A stretch of DNA of 64,000 nt from Tautonia rosea (lineage in GTDB: Bacteria; Planctomycetota; Planctomycetia; Isosphaerales; Isosphaeraceae), in assembly GCF_012958305.1 (NCBI RefSeq), contig NZ_JABBYO010000006.1:310001-374000 (forward strand), written 5' to 3'. The notes under the pieces are model-generated. The model was not told the DNA's origin, did not search any database, and saw nothing but the letters and a program-made list of their open reading frames with translations. The position numbers and the translations under genes were made by a program. Below, one piece after another: positions 47,898 to 57,379 of the stretch; position 1 is the first letter of the stretch, and the number at the start of each line of letters is the position of its first letter.

Positions 47898-49403
47898 ATG
47901 GCCTCGTTTGATCCGATTGACTACGATCCGCTTGAGCCTCCGCCCCGGCCCGAGACCCCGCCGGTGCGTCGAGGGTTTCTGATCGTCCTTCTCATCCTCT
48001 GTCTGGCGGCCGGGGGCGTCTACGGTGCGCCGTATCTGGCGCAGCAGATCGGCTATCGTTATGAGGTCGGCCGTTCGATTGCCGCGGCCGAGGCGCTGGA
48101 GCGGCTCGACGGTGACGACCTGATCGGCCGATCGTCGGCTCTGTTTCGGCTGGCGAGCACGAAGGTGCAGCCGGCGGTGGTCAACGTGCGGACCTCGCAA
48201 CTCGGGGTGCCGGGCATGGGAGGCGCCGGCGGTCCGATGCAACTGGCCCTGGGGGCCGGTTCGGGCGTCGTGATCGACAGCCGCAACGGCTTCATCGTGA
48301 CCAACCATCACGTGATTCAGGACGCCGACCGGATCACCGTTCGGCTGGGACGGAGAGAGCTTCCTGCCCGATTGGTCGGCTCGGATGTGAAGACCGACCT
48401 GGCCGTGCTTCAGGTCGAGGGCCGCCTGAGTGCGGAAGCCTCGTGGGGGGATTCCGATAAGCTGGACATTGGCGACTGGGTGTTGGCAATCGGCAGTCCG
48501 TTCGAGCTGGACCGATCGGTGACAGCCGGCATTGTCTCGGCCACTGGCCGGGGGGGCCTGCAGTTGCCGGGCGACCTGTACCAGGACTTCATCCAGACCG
48601 ACGCGGCGATCAATCCGGGGAATTCCGGAGGGCCGTTGATCAATCTGAAAGGGGAGGTCATCGGGATCAACACGGCGATCCTGTCGGAAACCGGGGGCTA
48701 TCAGGGAATCGGCCTGGCGATCAGCTCGGCCCTGGCGCGGCGGATCGTTGATCAACTGATCAAGGACGGTCGAGTCATCCGGGGCTACCTGGGGGTGACG
48801 ATCCAGGATGTTCAGGCGAACGACGTCGCCGAGCTTGGGCTTGAGGAGCCTCGTGGGGTTCGGGTGGTCGGAGTCGTCCCCGGAGGACCCGCGGCCAAGG
48901 CAGGGCTGCGTCCCGACGACGTGGTGCTAGAACTCGACGGGGTAGCGGTCGACGACTCGAACGCCTTGCGAATCCGGACCACAACCATTCCGGTCGAACA
49001 GGCTGTGCCGGTCACGGTCGTTCGCAACGGCACTCGAGAGGAAATCTCGGTCACCATTCAGGCCATGCCGGTCTTGATGGACCTCGGTCTCATCGTGGTG
49101 GAAGGCCCTCCTGAAAACCTGACCGTCGAGCTGGCCGAGCAGTTGCCGGATGACGGTCTGTACATTGCCGGCGTCAGTCCGGGAAGCCTGGCTGCCCGAT
49201 CGGGGATCGACCCGAGGATCCTGTCACTCTTGCGCATTACCGGGGTCGGAAACGTTCCGGTGACGACGCTGGAGCAACTGCACGACGTGTCCGCGGCCCA
49301 GTACGACGAGGACGAAGGCCTTCGCCTGCAAGCCGTCGCGATTGACGGGACCTGGCTCTGGTGGACCATTGGCGGTCCGAATCCAGGGCTCCAACCGCGC
49401 TGA
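47898..49403 (+). CDS. Periplasmic HtrA/DegP-type serine protease with PDZ domain
   Basis: 501 residues from the ATG at 47898 (GGAG about 10 bases upstream). Membrane anchor at about 26-48, trypsin-like protease domain with the triad His138 (TNHHV), Asp167 (KTDLAV) and Ser243 (GNSGGPL). A PDZ domain follows (about 295-390; GYLGVTIQDV, GPAAKAGLRPDDVVLELDG), then a second, weaker PDZ-like stretch to the end (GVSPGSLAARSG). It degrades or refolds misfolded envelope proteins. Confidence 0.92.
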   Translation: MASFDPIDYDPLEPPPRPETPPVRRGFLIVLLILCLAAGGVYGAPYLAQQIGYRYEVGRSIAAAEALERLDGDDLIGRSSALFRLASTKVQPAVVNVRTSQLGVPGMGGAGGPMQLALGAGSGVVIDSRNGFIVTNHHVIQDADRITVRLGRRELPARLVGSDVKTDLAVLQVEGRLSAEASWGDSDKLDIGDWVLAIGSPFELDRSVTAGIVSATGRGGLQLPGDLYQDFIQTDAAINPGNSGGPLINLKGEVIGINTAILSETGGYQGIGLAISSALARRIVDQLIKDGRVIRGYLGVTIQDVQANDVAELGLEEPRGVRVVGVVPGGPAAKAGLRPDDVVLELDGVAVDDSNALRIRTTTIPVEQAVPVTVVRNGTREEISVTIQAMPVLMDLGLIVVEGPPENLTVELAEQLPDDGLYIAGVSPGSLAARSGIDPRILSLLRITGVGNVPVTTLEQLHDVSAAQYDEDEGLRLQAVAIDGTWLWWTIGGPNPGLQPR

Positions 49404-49935
49404 TCCGACCTCCCCACCCGAGTCCCCGCCCGAGCCCTCTGATCATGCCTTCCCGAATGAATTCGGGGACTTCATCACGGGGTTCGACTTCATTTTCCGC
49501 CGTGAAGATTGTCGGAACTCCCCGCAAAATTCGGTTCTCACGGAAGCGATGATGCGGGGCCGACACGACTCGGCCCTGGTCCCCCTTGGCCTGGCGAACC
49601 CCACCGAAACATCGCATTTTCCCGGGTCCTCCCCACTCCGCTTGGCAGTCCAAGGCAACACGATTCGGAAGCGGGGCAGGGGTTGACTTGGACACCTGGT
49701 TTTCGAGACAAAATTCGGGCTGGTCGACAAGGCGAGGGGCCGAAACGATCCTGAAGCGCCACCAGACAATCGCCTGAGCAACGAGGCGGAACGATTTGGC
49801 AAGCTCTTGTCAAGAGCCTGGTGAAGCGGACTGGAAGGATTATGGGGTTCCTTCTGAGAGCCTGATTGCTGCAAGCGTTTTTTGAGAGGGAGGTTAGGTC
49901 GAGGAAGTGTTCTGTCGGCAGCAGGCCGGGCGAAC
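49404..49935. other. Intergenic region upstream of dnaG, no gene seen
   Basis: About 530 bases downstream of the protease gene. A small stem (CCCGAA/TTCGGG near 49452-49467) could terminate htrA. No rpsU-like gene is present, unlike the classical rpsU-dnaG-rpoD operon. Otherwise nothing recognisable. Confidence 0.4.
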
Positions 49936-49963
49936 TTGACCGAAAATCACCCCGAGGTATAAT
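49936..49963 (+). promoter_or_regulatory. Sigma-70 promoter of dnaG-rpoD
   Basis: TTGACC at 49936-49941 and a perfect TATAAT at 49958-49963, spacing 16. It gives a leader of about 135 bases before the GTG at 50106. One of the clearest housekeeping promoters in the window. Confidence 0.75.
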
Positions 49964-50105
49964 CCCGATAACATCGCCGCGCAGGAGATGGCGAGCCAAT
50001 GAGAGATCGGGGCCGTGCCCACTCGACCTCCCCCAAGGTCCGGAGCCGATCCCTCGTCGTCTCCGTAGCGGATCCGGGACTGCGACCTCAACCCTGGAGT
50101 TCCCG

Positions 50106-52055
50106 GTGCCCCGACACTCCGAAGCGACACTTGCCGCGATCAAGGGCGCGATCGACGTCGTGAGCCTGATTGGCGAGTACCTTCCTCTGCATCGGGCCGG
50201 TTCAAAGTTCAAGGCCTTGTGCCCCTTCCATGACGATCACCACCCGTCGCTCGAAATCAATCCGGAACGTCAGACCTACAAGTGCTGGAGCTGTGGAGCC
50301 GGCGGCGACATCTTCGATTTCGTGAAGGACTACGAGCGGGTCGAGTTCCCTGAGGCGTTGCGTATGCTGGCCGATCGGGCCGGAGTGGCCCTGGACAATC
50401 CGAGTACCGGCACTGCGTCGAGCGGCCCGAGCAAAAGTGATCTGCTCGCGGCTTGCGACTGGGCCGAGCGGGCCTTCCGCACGGCCCTGGTCGGTTCGGA
50501 CGAGGCCCGCGGCTACCTGGAGCGTCGGGGAATTCTGGCTGCGTCGATTGATCGCTTCGGCATCGGCTTCGCGCCCGATCGGCGCGATTGGCTGCTGGCC
50601 CGGGGGCGTCGGGAAGGCTACGACGAGTCCTTGCTCGAACGCGCCGGATTGGCGGCGAGGAGCGAGCGGGATGGCAGCCTCCGCGATCGCTTCCGGGGGC
50701 GGGTGATCTTCCCGATCCGCGATATTCGAGGGCGAGCAATCGGCTTCGGGGGTCGGATTCTGCCGGATGTCGAGAAACGGATGGCCGAATCGGGCCTGGG
50801 TGTCGCCAAATATTTGAATACGCCCGAAACACCGCTGTTTCAGAAGCGCCGGAACCTCTACGCCGTCGATCTGGCCCGCGAGGCCGCCCGGAAGCAAGGG
50901 TGGGTGGCGGTGGTCGAGGGCTACACGGACGTGGTGGCTGCCCATCAGGTGGGCCTGGCCAACGTCGTCGGTACGCTCGGCACGGCACTGGGTGACGACC
51001 ACGTGAGGGCCTTGCGGCGGCTCGCCGATCGGGCCGTCCTGGTCTTCGATGGCGACGAGGCGGGCCAGAAGGCCGCTGATCGCTCGCTGGAACTTTTCCT
51101 GAATCACGAGATCGACGTCCGGGTCCTGACGCTTCCCGAAGGACTCGACCCCTGCGATTTCCTGCTCGGCGAGGGAGCAGACGCCATGCTCGCCCTGGTC
51201 GAGCGGGCCTCGGACCCGCTGGATCACGTGGTGGATCGGGCCGCCTCGGCCTTCAACCTCGAAGATCTGGACGGGGCGCGTCGTGCGGCCGACACGGTGC
51301 TTGACCTGCTGGCTCGGATGCCCTCGCACCGAGGCCGGGCGGGGCTGGACCTGAAGGCGGCCAAGGCGCTCGATCGGCTGGCCCAACGGCTTCGCTTGCC
51401 GGTCGAGACGTTGCGACGTGACCTGAAGAAGCGCCGACGGCCCGACCGACCGGCGCATCATCATGTAAGCTATGGACAAGACAAGGACACGCCGGTTACC
51501 GCCGGGCGTGTGCCCGAAACGAGCGAGGCGGTGGCCCCGCCACCGGTCATTCGGCTCGGGGATCTTGATCCCCTGGGTCGGGAACTGATCGAAGTTCTTT
51601 TGAACGAGCCTTCCGTGGTGTCTTGGGTCATTACCCGGGTTGAAGTGACTTCCCTGCGAGACGCACCCCTCCGGACGATCCTTCAGGTCTGTTACGACCT
51701 GTACGGCGAAGGCCGGGAGGCGAGCGTTTCGGAGGTCTCGTCGCGACTCGACGATCCAAGCGTGCGGAGTCTGGTGGCCTCGCTGGTGTCTCCGATCGAC
51801 CCTCGGCCGCTCTCGGAGCGGTACGTCAACGGTCGTTATCTCCCCCGGCCCTGGCGCGAACGCCTGGCCCGTCTCTTGCCGCGGCTGGCCGAGCGTGCCT
51901 GTCGCGACCGCCTCCGTGACCTCGAAGGTGCCCTGGCCGAGATCAACCTGGCCGACGAGCCCGAGTCGTACCGCGAACTCTGGCGGGAAAAGATGCGCCT
52001 GAACCAAGAGCTCTTGCGGCTGGCCTCCACCAAGAAATCGTCCGACGCGTCTTGA
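50106..52055 (+). CDS. dnaG: DNA primase DnaG
   Basis: 649 residues from the GTG at 50106, chosen because GGAG lies six bases upstream. The open frame continues upstream to 49866 without primase-like sequence. Zinc-binding CHC2 domain with Cys39, His42, Cys60 and Cys63 (CPFHDD, CWSCGAGGD). TOPRIM core: VVEGYTDVVAAHQ and FDGDEAGQKAADR. A helical C-terminal region for helicase binding is diverged. It makes RNA primers for replication. Followed by rpoD 33 bases later. Confidence 0.95.
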   Translation: MPRHSEATLAAIKGAIDVVSLIGEYLPLHRAGSKFKALCPFHDDHHPSLEINPERQTYKCWSCGAGGDIFDFVKDYERVEFPEALRMLADRAGVALDNPSTGTASSGPSKSDLLAACDWAERAFRTALVGSDEARGYLERRGILAASIDRFGIGFAPDRRDWLLARGRREGYDESLLERAGLAARSERDGSLRDRFRGRVIFPIRDIRGRAIGFGGRILPDVEKRMAESGLGVAKYLNTPETPLFQKRRNLYAVDLAREAARKQGWVAVVEGYTDVVAAHQVGLANVVGTLGTALGDDHVRALRRLADRAVLVFDGDEAGQKAADRSLELFLNHEIDVRVLTLPEGLDPCDFLLGEGADAMLALVERASDPLDHVVDRAASAFNLEDLDGARRAADTVLDLLARMPSHRGRAGLDLKAAKALDRLAQRLRLPVETLRRDLKKRRRPDRPAHHHVSYGQDKDTPVTAGRVPETSEAVAPPPVIRLGDLDPLGRELIEVLLNEPSVVSWVITRVEVTSLRDAPLRTILQVCYDLYGEGREASVSEVSSRLDDPSVRSLVASLVSPIDPRPLSERYVNGRYLPRPWRERLARLLPRLAERACRDRLRDLEGALAEINLADEPESYRELWREKMRLNQELLRLASTKKSSDAS

Positions 52056-52088
52056 CCCGACGTCGGTTTCCCCTAGGAGAGTGTGTCG

Positions 52089-53771
52089 ATGGAAAAGCTG
52101 GACGAGGGTTTCAAGACGCTCCTCGAGCTGGGTAAGCGGCGAGGGTTTCTCACCTACGATCAGCTCAACGACCAGTTGCCGGATGAGATTTCCAGCAGCC
52201 CCGAGAAGCTTCACGAGTTGCTCGAACGGCTCGACGAACTCGGCGTTGACCTGCTCAACGAAGAAGAGGCTGAGGCGCGGCTGGTGGCTGCCGGTGACCT
52301 GGGCGACGATGTCGACGATGAGGTCATCGACGATCAGGCCGAGGATGACGACGACGGTGAGTTGACCCCCGAGGATCTCGACGAGATCTCGCGGCGGATC
52401 GACGACCCCGTGCGCATGTACTTGACCCAGATGGGCGAGATTCCGCTGCTCACCCGCGACCAGGAAATCAACCTGGCCAAGCGGATCGAGATCACCCGCC
52501 GCAAGTTCCGCCGCAAGGTTCTTGAATGTGACTACGCCCTGCGGCTGGTCGTCGACGTCCTGAAGAAGGTCGATTGCGGTGAGCTGCCGTTCGACCGCAC
52601 CGTCAAGGTCTCCGTCACCGAGAACCTTGAGAAGGAACAGATTCTCCAGCGGATGAAGCCGAACCTGGCCACGCTGGATCACCTGATGGACTGCAACCTC
52701 CGCGACTTCCGCGCCTATATCCGGGCCAAGGACGATCCCGATACCGCCCGCGTCCTTCGCGTTGATCTGGCCCGCCGTCGCCGCAAGGCCGTCACGCTCG
52801 TCGAAGAACTGTCGATCCGCACCCAGAAGGTCCAGCCGTTGATGAAGCGGCTTGAGCAAATCGCCGCCCGGTTGAACGAGATCCTCACTCAGCGTGATCT
52901 CGTCCTGGCCGGCCGGGGGAACCAGGACGACCTGGCCAACCTCCAGAAAGAGCTCAAGGACCTGATGATCATGACGCTTGAGACGCCCCGGAGCCTGACC
53001 CGGCGCGTCACCTTGATGAACGAGCGATACAAGGAATACGAGCAGGCCAAGCGTGAACTCTCCGGCGGTAACCTGCGGCTCGTCGTCTCGATCGCCAAGA
53101 AGTATCGCAACCGCGGCCTCTCGTTCCTCGACCTGATTCAGGAAGGGAACACCGGCCTGATGCGGGCCGTGGACAAGTACGAATATCGTCGCGGCTACAA
53201 GTTCTCGACCTATGCCACCTGGTGGATTCGCCAGGCGATCACCCGGGCCATTGCCGACCAGGCCCGCACGATCCGCATTCCGGTGCACATGATCGAGACG
53301 ATGTCGAAGCTGCGCAACGTCTCGAAGAAGTTGCTTCAGGAGAAGGGCCGCGAGCCGACGATCGAGGAAATGGCCAAGGTCGCCAACATCTCGGTTGAGG
53401 AAACCCGCCGCGTCATGAAGATCAGCCGGCACCCGATCTCGCTCGACCGCCCGGTCGGCGAGAGCGAGGACAGCTACTTCGGCGACTTCATCGAAGACGA
53501 GGCCGCCGAGAGCCCGATCAACGCCGCCACCCAGGAAATGCTCAAGGAGAAGATCGACGCGGTCCTGAAGACCCTGACCTACCGGGAACGCGAGATCATC
53601 AAACTCCGCTACGGGCTCGGCGACGGCTACACCTACACGCTCGAAGAAGTCGGCCGTATCTTCAAGGTCACCCGAGAGCGGGTGCGGCAAATTGAGGCGA
53701 AAGCCGTTCGAAAGCTGCAACATCCGGTGCGAAGCCGCCAGTTGGAAGGCTTCCTGGAAAGTACCGGTTGA
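52089..53771 (+). CDS. rpoD: Housekeeping sigma factor RpoD
   Basis: 560 residues from the ATG at 52089, with AGGAG ten bases upstream (a GTG two codons earlier is too near the ribosome site). Region 1.1-like N-terminus ([20 protein letters not shown]), an acidic stretch, region 1.2 ([21 protein letters not shown]), region 2 ([43 protein letters not shown]), region 3 and region 4 ([29 protein letters not shown]). It directs RNA polymerase to -35/-10 promoters such as the one upstream of dnaG. A strong terminator follows. Confidence 0.97.
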   Translation: MEKLDEGFKTLLELGKRRGFLTYDQLNDQLPDEISSSPEKLHELLERLDELGVDLLNEEEAEARLVAAGDLGDDVDDEVIDDQAEDDDDGELTPEDLDEISRRIDDPVRMYLTQMGEIPLLTRDQEINLAKRIEITRRKFRRKVLECDYALRLVVDVLKKVDCGELPFDRTVKVSVTENLEKEQILQRMKPNLATLDHLMDCNLRDFRAYIRAKDDPDTARVLRVDLARRRRKAVTLVEELSIRTQKVQPLMKRLEQIAARLNEILTQRDLVLAGRGNQDDLANLQKELKDLMIMTLETPRSLTRRVTLMNERYKEYEQAKRELSGGNLRLVVSIAKKYRNRGLSFLDLIQEGNTGLMRAVDKYEYRRGYKFSTYATWWIRQAITRAIADQARTIRIPVHMIETMSKLRNVSKKLLQEKGREPTIEEMAKVANISVEETRRVMKISRHPISLDRPVGESEDSYFGDFIEDEAAESPINAATQEMLKEKIDAVLKTLTYREREIIKLRYGLGDGYTYTLEEVGRIFKVTRERVRQIEAKAVRKLQHPVRSRQLEGFLESTG

Positions 53772-53784
53772 CCCCGGACACCTC

Positions 53785-53821
53785 AACCGCCGGTCGCCCC
53801 GAGGCGACCGGCGGTTTTTTT
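53785..53821 (+). terminator. Rho-independent terminator after rpoD
   Basis: 13-base-pair perfect stem ACCGCCGGTCGCC and its complement with a CCGA loop, followed by seven T residues. A textbook intrinsic terminator. Confidence 0.95.
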
Positions 53822-53890
53822 GTTGCCAGGGCGCCTTCCCTACCCGATCCTGTCCTCACCGTTCCCATCGTCCCGAGGAGCCCGATCCCG

Positions 53891-54604
53891 ATGCCCGCGA
53901 CCGTTGACGACCTCCGCGGACTTCACGACCTGCACCGCCGTGTCAAGGCGCTCCGCGATCGTCTGGAGTCCGGACCGAAGACCCTCGCTGCCCGGATGCG
54001 TGGCCTCGAATCGCGCCGTGCGGCCCTCGAAGAAGCACGCACCGCCCTGAAACAACGCAAGTCCGACGTCCAGCGCCAGGAGCTGACGGTTCAGAGTCAG
54101 CGAACTCGGTGCGACGACCTGCGGATCAAGCTCAACAGCGTCAAGAAGAACGAGGAATACAAGGCGGTCATGAATGAGATCGCCATGATCAACAAGGATG
54201 TGAACAGCAAGGAAGAGGCCATCCTCGAACTGATGCAGGGGGTCGAGACGGCCGCCGCCGAACTGGCCACGCAGGAGGCCGAGGTCGCCAAATTCGCCGA
54301 GGGGGTCGAGGCCCTTCGCCACGAGATTGAATCGAAGGCCGAAGGGCAGCGTGCCCAGCTCCAGGAACTGGAAGCGGCGATCAAGGAGGGCGAGGCCGTC
54401 GTTCCCGCTGACGATCGCGAACGCTACCGACGTTCGGTCAAGGGCAAGGGAGACGACGCCTTCGCCGCGGTCGATCGCCATACCCGCGCTTGCGAAGGCT
54501 GCAATCAGGTCAACACGATCCAGGATATTAGCGAGCTGATGAACGCCGAGCGCCTGGTCTTCTGCAAGACCTGCGGGCGGATCATGTACCTCGTCGAGGA
54601 CTGA
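53891..54604 (+). CDS. Coiled-coil protein with C-terminal C4 zinc ribbon
   Basis: 237 residues from the ATG at 53891 (AGGAG ten bases upstream). Almost the whole N-terminal 170 residues form a long heptad coiled coil (SRRAALEEARTALKQRK, NEEYKAVMNEIAMINKD). The end has CEGCNQ and FCKTCGRIMY, a C4-type zinc ribbon. This is the architecture of the CT398/YbgI-like zinc-ribbon family, which is widespread and of unsettled function. Convergent with cax. Confidence 0.9.
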   Translation: MPATVDDLRGLHDLHRRVKALRDRLESGPKTLAARMRGLESRRAALEEARTALKQRKSDVQRQELTVQSQRTRCDDLRIKLNSVKKNEEYKAVMNEIAMINKDVNSKEEAILELMQGVETAAAELATQEAEVAKFAEGVEALRHEIESKAEGQRAQLQELEAAIKEGEAVVPADDRERYRRSVKGKGDDAFAAVDRHTRACEGCNQVNTIQDISELMNAERLVFCKTCGRIMYLVED

Positions 54605-54717
54605 TCGCCCGCCTTGCTCTCATTGCTCGGGACGGACGGCACCGGGATGGCCCCTCCTCGGGGAAGGGCTGTCTCGGACCAGGATTGCCCATATCGACAC
54701 GAAGAGTCGATAAGAGA

Positions 54718-56100
54718 TTATCCCCCTTCGATCGCCGCGGCCTCGGTTGAATAAGCTGGGTACGTTTCCTCGGCATCGAGTTCACCGTGGCCTGCGGGCA
54801 AGACGAAGAAGGCGACAGCGAGGATGGCGTAGATCATCAACAGCATGGCCCCTTCCAGCCAGTTCGACTCGCCATCCTCAGCAACCATTCGGGCGATGAA
54901 GACCGCGAGCAAGACGGCCACGATTTCGAGCGTGGTGAAGAGCAGGTCCATCGGCTCCTCGCGCAGGTAGCTGGCAAAGACCAGGACCGGCGCGACGAAC
55001 AGGGCGATTTGCAGGGCCGAGCCAATCGCGATGCCGACAGACAGGTCCATCTTGTTCTTCATCGCCACTAGAATGGCCGTCGAGTGCTCGGCCGCGTTGC
55101 CGACAATGGCCACGACGATCACCCCGACGAAGACCTCACTCAGGCCAAACGCCTCGGTCGTATGCTCGACGGCGCCGATGAGAATCTCGCTCATGATAGC
55201 CACGAACGTGGTTGCCAGCAGCAAGGTTCCAATGGATCGCCGCATGCTCCATCCGGGGCCGTGGCCGTGCAGGCTCTCATCGGGAGTGCCCTCCTCGGCA
55301 TCGGGATTAAAGAGGTCCTGATGCGTTTTCAGGCTGAAGACGAGATAGAGAACATACGTCACCATCAGGATGATGCAGACACCCACGCTCAACTCGTGTT
55401 CGAGCATCAAACGCTGCCCCTGGCCTTCCTCCTCGGCCACCTGAACGACCTCAGGTAAGGCATAGAAAATCGCGGGAATGAGCATGCCGAAGGCGGCCAG
55501 CACCATCATTGTTGAGCCGACACCTGCGGCGGTTCGGTTGAACTGCTGCCGCGGCCATCGTAGGCCGCCGGCCAACAAGCTGGCACCCATGACGAGTAAA
55601 AGGTTGCCGATAATCGATCCGGTGATCGACGCCTTGACCACCTCGTCAAACCCGCGAAACAGGGCGAAGAGCGCGATGATCAACTCGGCCGCGTTGCCGA
55701 AGGTGGCGTTCAGGAGTCCGCCAATCCCCGGCCCCAGCCGGTGGGCGAGGTGTTCGGTCGATTCCCCCATCAAGCCGGCCAGAGGGATGATCGCCAGACC
55801 TGCCGCGACGAACTGCCAGGTTTCCCCGACCCCCGCAATCCGCAAGCCGATGCCAATGGGCACGAACACCAGCATCAGGCTCAACCAGCCGACACGACGC
55901 GGGTCGAGCCAGTCTCGCCAATCGAAGCCTGGGGCCTCAGGATCGTGGGTCGCGGGAGGCCCTGGCGTGTGAGGGGGAGGTCCCTCGGGTCGAGACGCTG
56001 GCCGTTCCCGTCGGTTGACTCGCTTCTTTGTCAATTTATAATGGCTCCCGTGCAGTCCCTGTCTTGGGGGACGCAACTTCGTTAGGCTCCGATCGAGCAT
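54718..56100 (-). CDS. cax: Calcium/proton antiporter
   Basis: 460 residues. Two CaCA signature repeats: [21 protein letters not shown] and [20 protein letters not shown], with the membrane-embedded Glu residues needed for cation exchange. About 11 membrane helices are predicted; an acidic loop lies between the halves. It exports Ca2+ in exchange for H+. The start is uncertain: the ATG at 56100 gives a 68-residue Pro/Arg-rich leader, and a TTG at 56034 with GGGAG upstream is an alternative that leaves more room for the divergent trxA promoter. Confidence 0.92.
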   Translation of the reverse strand: MLDRSLTKLRPPRQGLHGSHYKLTKKRVNRRERPASRPEGPPPHTPGPPATHDPEAPGFDWRDWLDPRRVGWLSLMLVFVPIGIGLRIAGVGETWQFVAAGLAIIPLAGLMGESTEHLAHRLGPGIGGLLNATFGNAAELIIALFALFRGFDEVVKASITGSIIGNLLLVMGASLLAGGLRWPRQQFNRTAAGVGSTMMVLAAFGMLIPAIFYALPEVVQVAEEEGQGQRLMLEHELSVGVCIILMVTYVLYLVFSLKTHQDLFNPDAEEGTPDESLHGHGPGWSMRRSIGTLLLATTFVAIMSEILIGAVEHTTEAFGLSEVFVGVIVVAIVGNAAEHSTAILVAMKNKMDLSVGIAIGSALQIALFVAPVLVFASYLREEPMDLLFTTLEIVAVLLAVFIARMVAEDGESNWLEGAMLLMIYAILAVAFFVLPAGHGELDAEETYPAYSTEAAAIEGG

Positions 56101-56125
56101 CCTTTACAGACGGTGAGGCTCTCTC

Positions 56126-56458
56126 ATGGCTGGGAACGTCCAAGAGTTTACCGACGCGACTTGGCAGTCGGAAGTTCTCGATTCGGATGTCCCTGTGGTA
56201 GTCGACTTCTGGGCCCCCTGGTGCGGCCCTTGCCGCATGCTCGCGCCGACCATTGAAAAGCTGGCGAACGAGTATTCTGGTCGCGTGAAGATCGGCAAAA
56301 TGGATACCGACCAGAACAACAACACCCCCAGCGGCCTCGGCATCTCATCCATTCCGACGGTCGTCTTCTTCCAGGGTGGCAAGGAAGTCGGACGCCTCGT
56401 CGGGGTCAATCCCGAGGCGAAGTTCAAGGCCACGCTGGCCGAGATGGGCGTTTCCTGA
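56126..56458 (+). CDS. trxA: Thioredoxin
   Basis: 110 residues. Active site WCGPC at residues 32-36, cis-Pro segment SIPTVVFF and a C-terminal GG loop (FQGGKEVG). Full length and typical in every way. It is reduced by thioredoxin reductase and keeps protein thiols reduced. Divergent from cax. A hairpin lies 36 bases after the stop. Confidence 0.96.
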   Translation: MAGNVQEFTDATWQSEVLDSDVPVVVDFWAPWCGPCRMLAPTIEKLANEYSGRVKIGKMDTDQNNNTPSGLGISSIPTVVFFQGGKEVGRLVGVNPEAKFKATLAEMGVS

Positions 56459-56494
56459 ACCGAAGCCTTCGCAACGCGTGATCATTGACAGTGG

Positions 56495-56526
56495 ACGACG
56501 GCCGACCGTTGACGGTTGGCCGTCGT
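56495..56526 (+). terminator. Hairpin between trxA and trpF
   Basis: 14-base-pair stem (ACGACGGCCGACCG and its complement, one G-U pair) with a TTGA loop. It serves as a trxA terminator, but its right arm overlaps the upstream part of the trpF reading frame. No T tract. Confidence 0.6.
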
Positions 56527-57268
56527 GGTTCTGCGATTGGACACGACCATCAACGCCCCCGCACCACTGATCAAGATTTGCGGCGTGACCACGTCCGACG
56601 ATGCTCGGATGGTGGCCGGGTCCGGGGCCGACTGGATCGGCATCAACTTTCATCCGGCTTCGAAGCGGTATGTCCCTCCCGACCAGGCTCCCGGCCTCGT
56701 TGCAGCAATGGCGGGGCTTTCCGAGCCGGTCGGTCTCTTCGTCGATCGGCGTCCGGCCGAGATCGTCCGCGAATCGGAACGTGCCGGTGTCCAGATCGTG
56801 CAACTTCACGGTGACGAGCCCGCCGAAACCATTCGAGACCTGAAACGAGACCGTTATCAGGTGATTCGCGCCTTTCGCCTGGCCGATCGGCAGTCCGTCG
56901 ACCGCCTGGAAGCATGGCTTCTGCACGCGTCGCAGCTTGACGGATTGCCAGACGCGGTGCTGGTCGATGCCTTCGTGCCTGGTCAGCAAGGGGGCACCGG
57001 GCATGCGATCACGACCGACGTCCTTGACCATCTGGCCGATCGTCTCAACACCTCGCCCTTTCTGGCAAGGCATCACGAGCCGGCCGAAGGCGCGGCTCCC
57101 CGGCTCATCCTTGCCGGCGGGCTGACGCCTGAGAATGTGGCCAGGGCTGTAGCTCGGGTTCGCCCCTGGATGGTCGATGTCGCCAGCGGGGTTGAGTCAA
57201 CCCCTGGTCGCAAGGACCGCGACCTCGTTTCGGCCTTCATTCGCGCTGCCCGATCGGCTGCTCGATGA
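56516..57268 (+). CDS. trpF: Phosphoribosylanthranilate isomerase
   Basis: 250 residues if the TTG at 56516 is used. GTG at 56525 and TTG at 56537 are also in frame. TrpF motifs: IKICGVTTSDDA with the catalytic Cys, IGINFHPASKRYV, IVQLHGDE, VDAFVPGQQGGTG with the catalytic Asp, and LAGGLTPENV. It isomerises N-(5-phosphoribosyl)anthranilate in tryptophan synthesis. Convergent with the Ig-repeat gene. An in-frame insertion of about 20 residues (NTSPFLARHHEPAEGAAP) before the last strand is longer than usual. Confidence 0.94.
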   Translation: MAVVVLRLDTTINAPAPLIKICGVTTSDDARMVAGSGADWIGINFHPASKRYVPPDQAPGLVAAMAGLSEPVGLFVDRRPAEIVRESERAGVQIVQLHGDEPAETIRDLKRDRYQVIRAFRLADRQSVDRLEAWLLHASQLDGLPDAVLVDAFVPGQQGGTGHAITTDVLDHLADRLNTSPFLARHHEPAEGAAPRLILAGGLTPENVARAVARVRPWMVDVASGVESTPGRKDRDLVSAFIRAARSAAR

Positions 57269-57306
57269 TGGGGGGTGGACGTCTCGCGAGGGCCCGGGAC
57301 ACGACG

Positions 57307-57338
57307 ACGCGGAAGGCCCAGTCCAGGACCTTCCGCGT
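57307..57338. terminator. Hairpin between trpF and the Ig-repeat gene
   Basis: Perfect 10-base-pair stem ACGCGGAAGG/CCTTCCGCGT with a 12-base loop, between two converging genes, so it may work in both directions. Confidence 0.55.
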
Positions 57339-57379
57339 TGGTGTCGACAATTCGATCGCTTGAAACGTCCTGGCGAGAG

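Noticed and set aside
50202-53786. A 1194-residue open frame on the minus strand across dnaG and rpoD
   Set aside because: It is antisense to two universal genes with clear motifs and shows no protein-family features. Long antisense frames are expected in GC-rich coding DNA.
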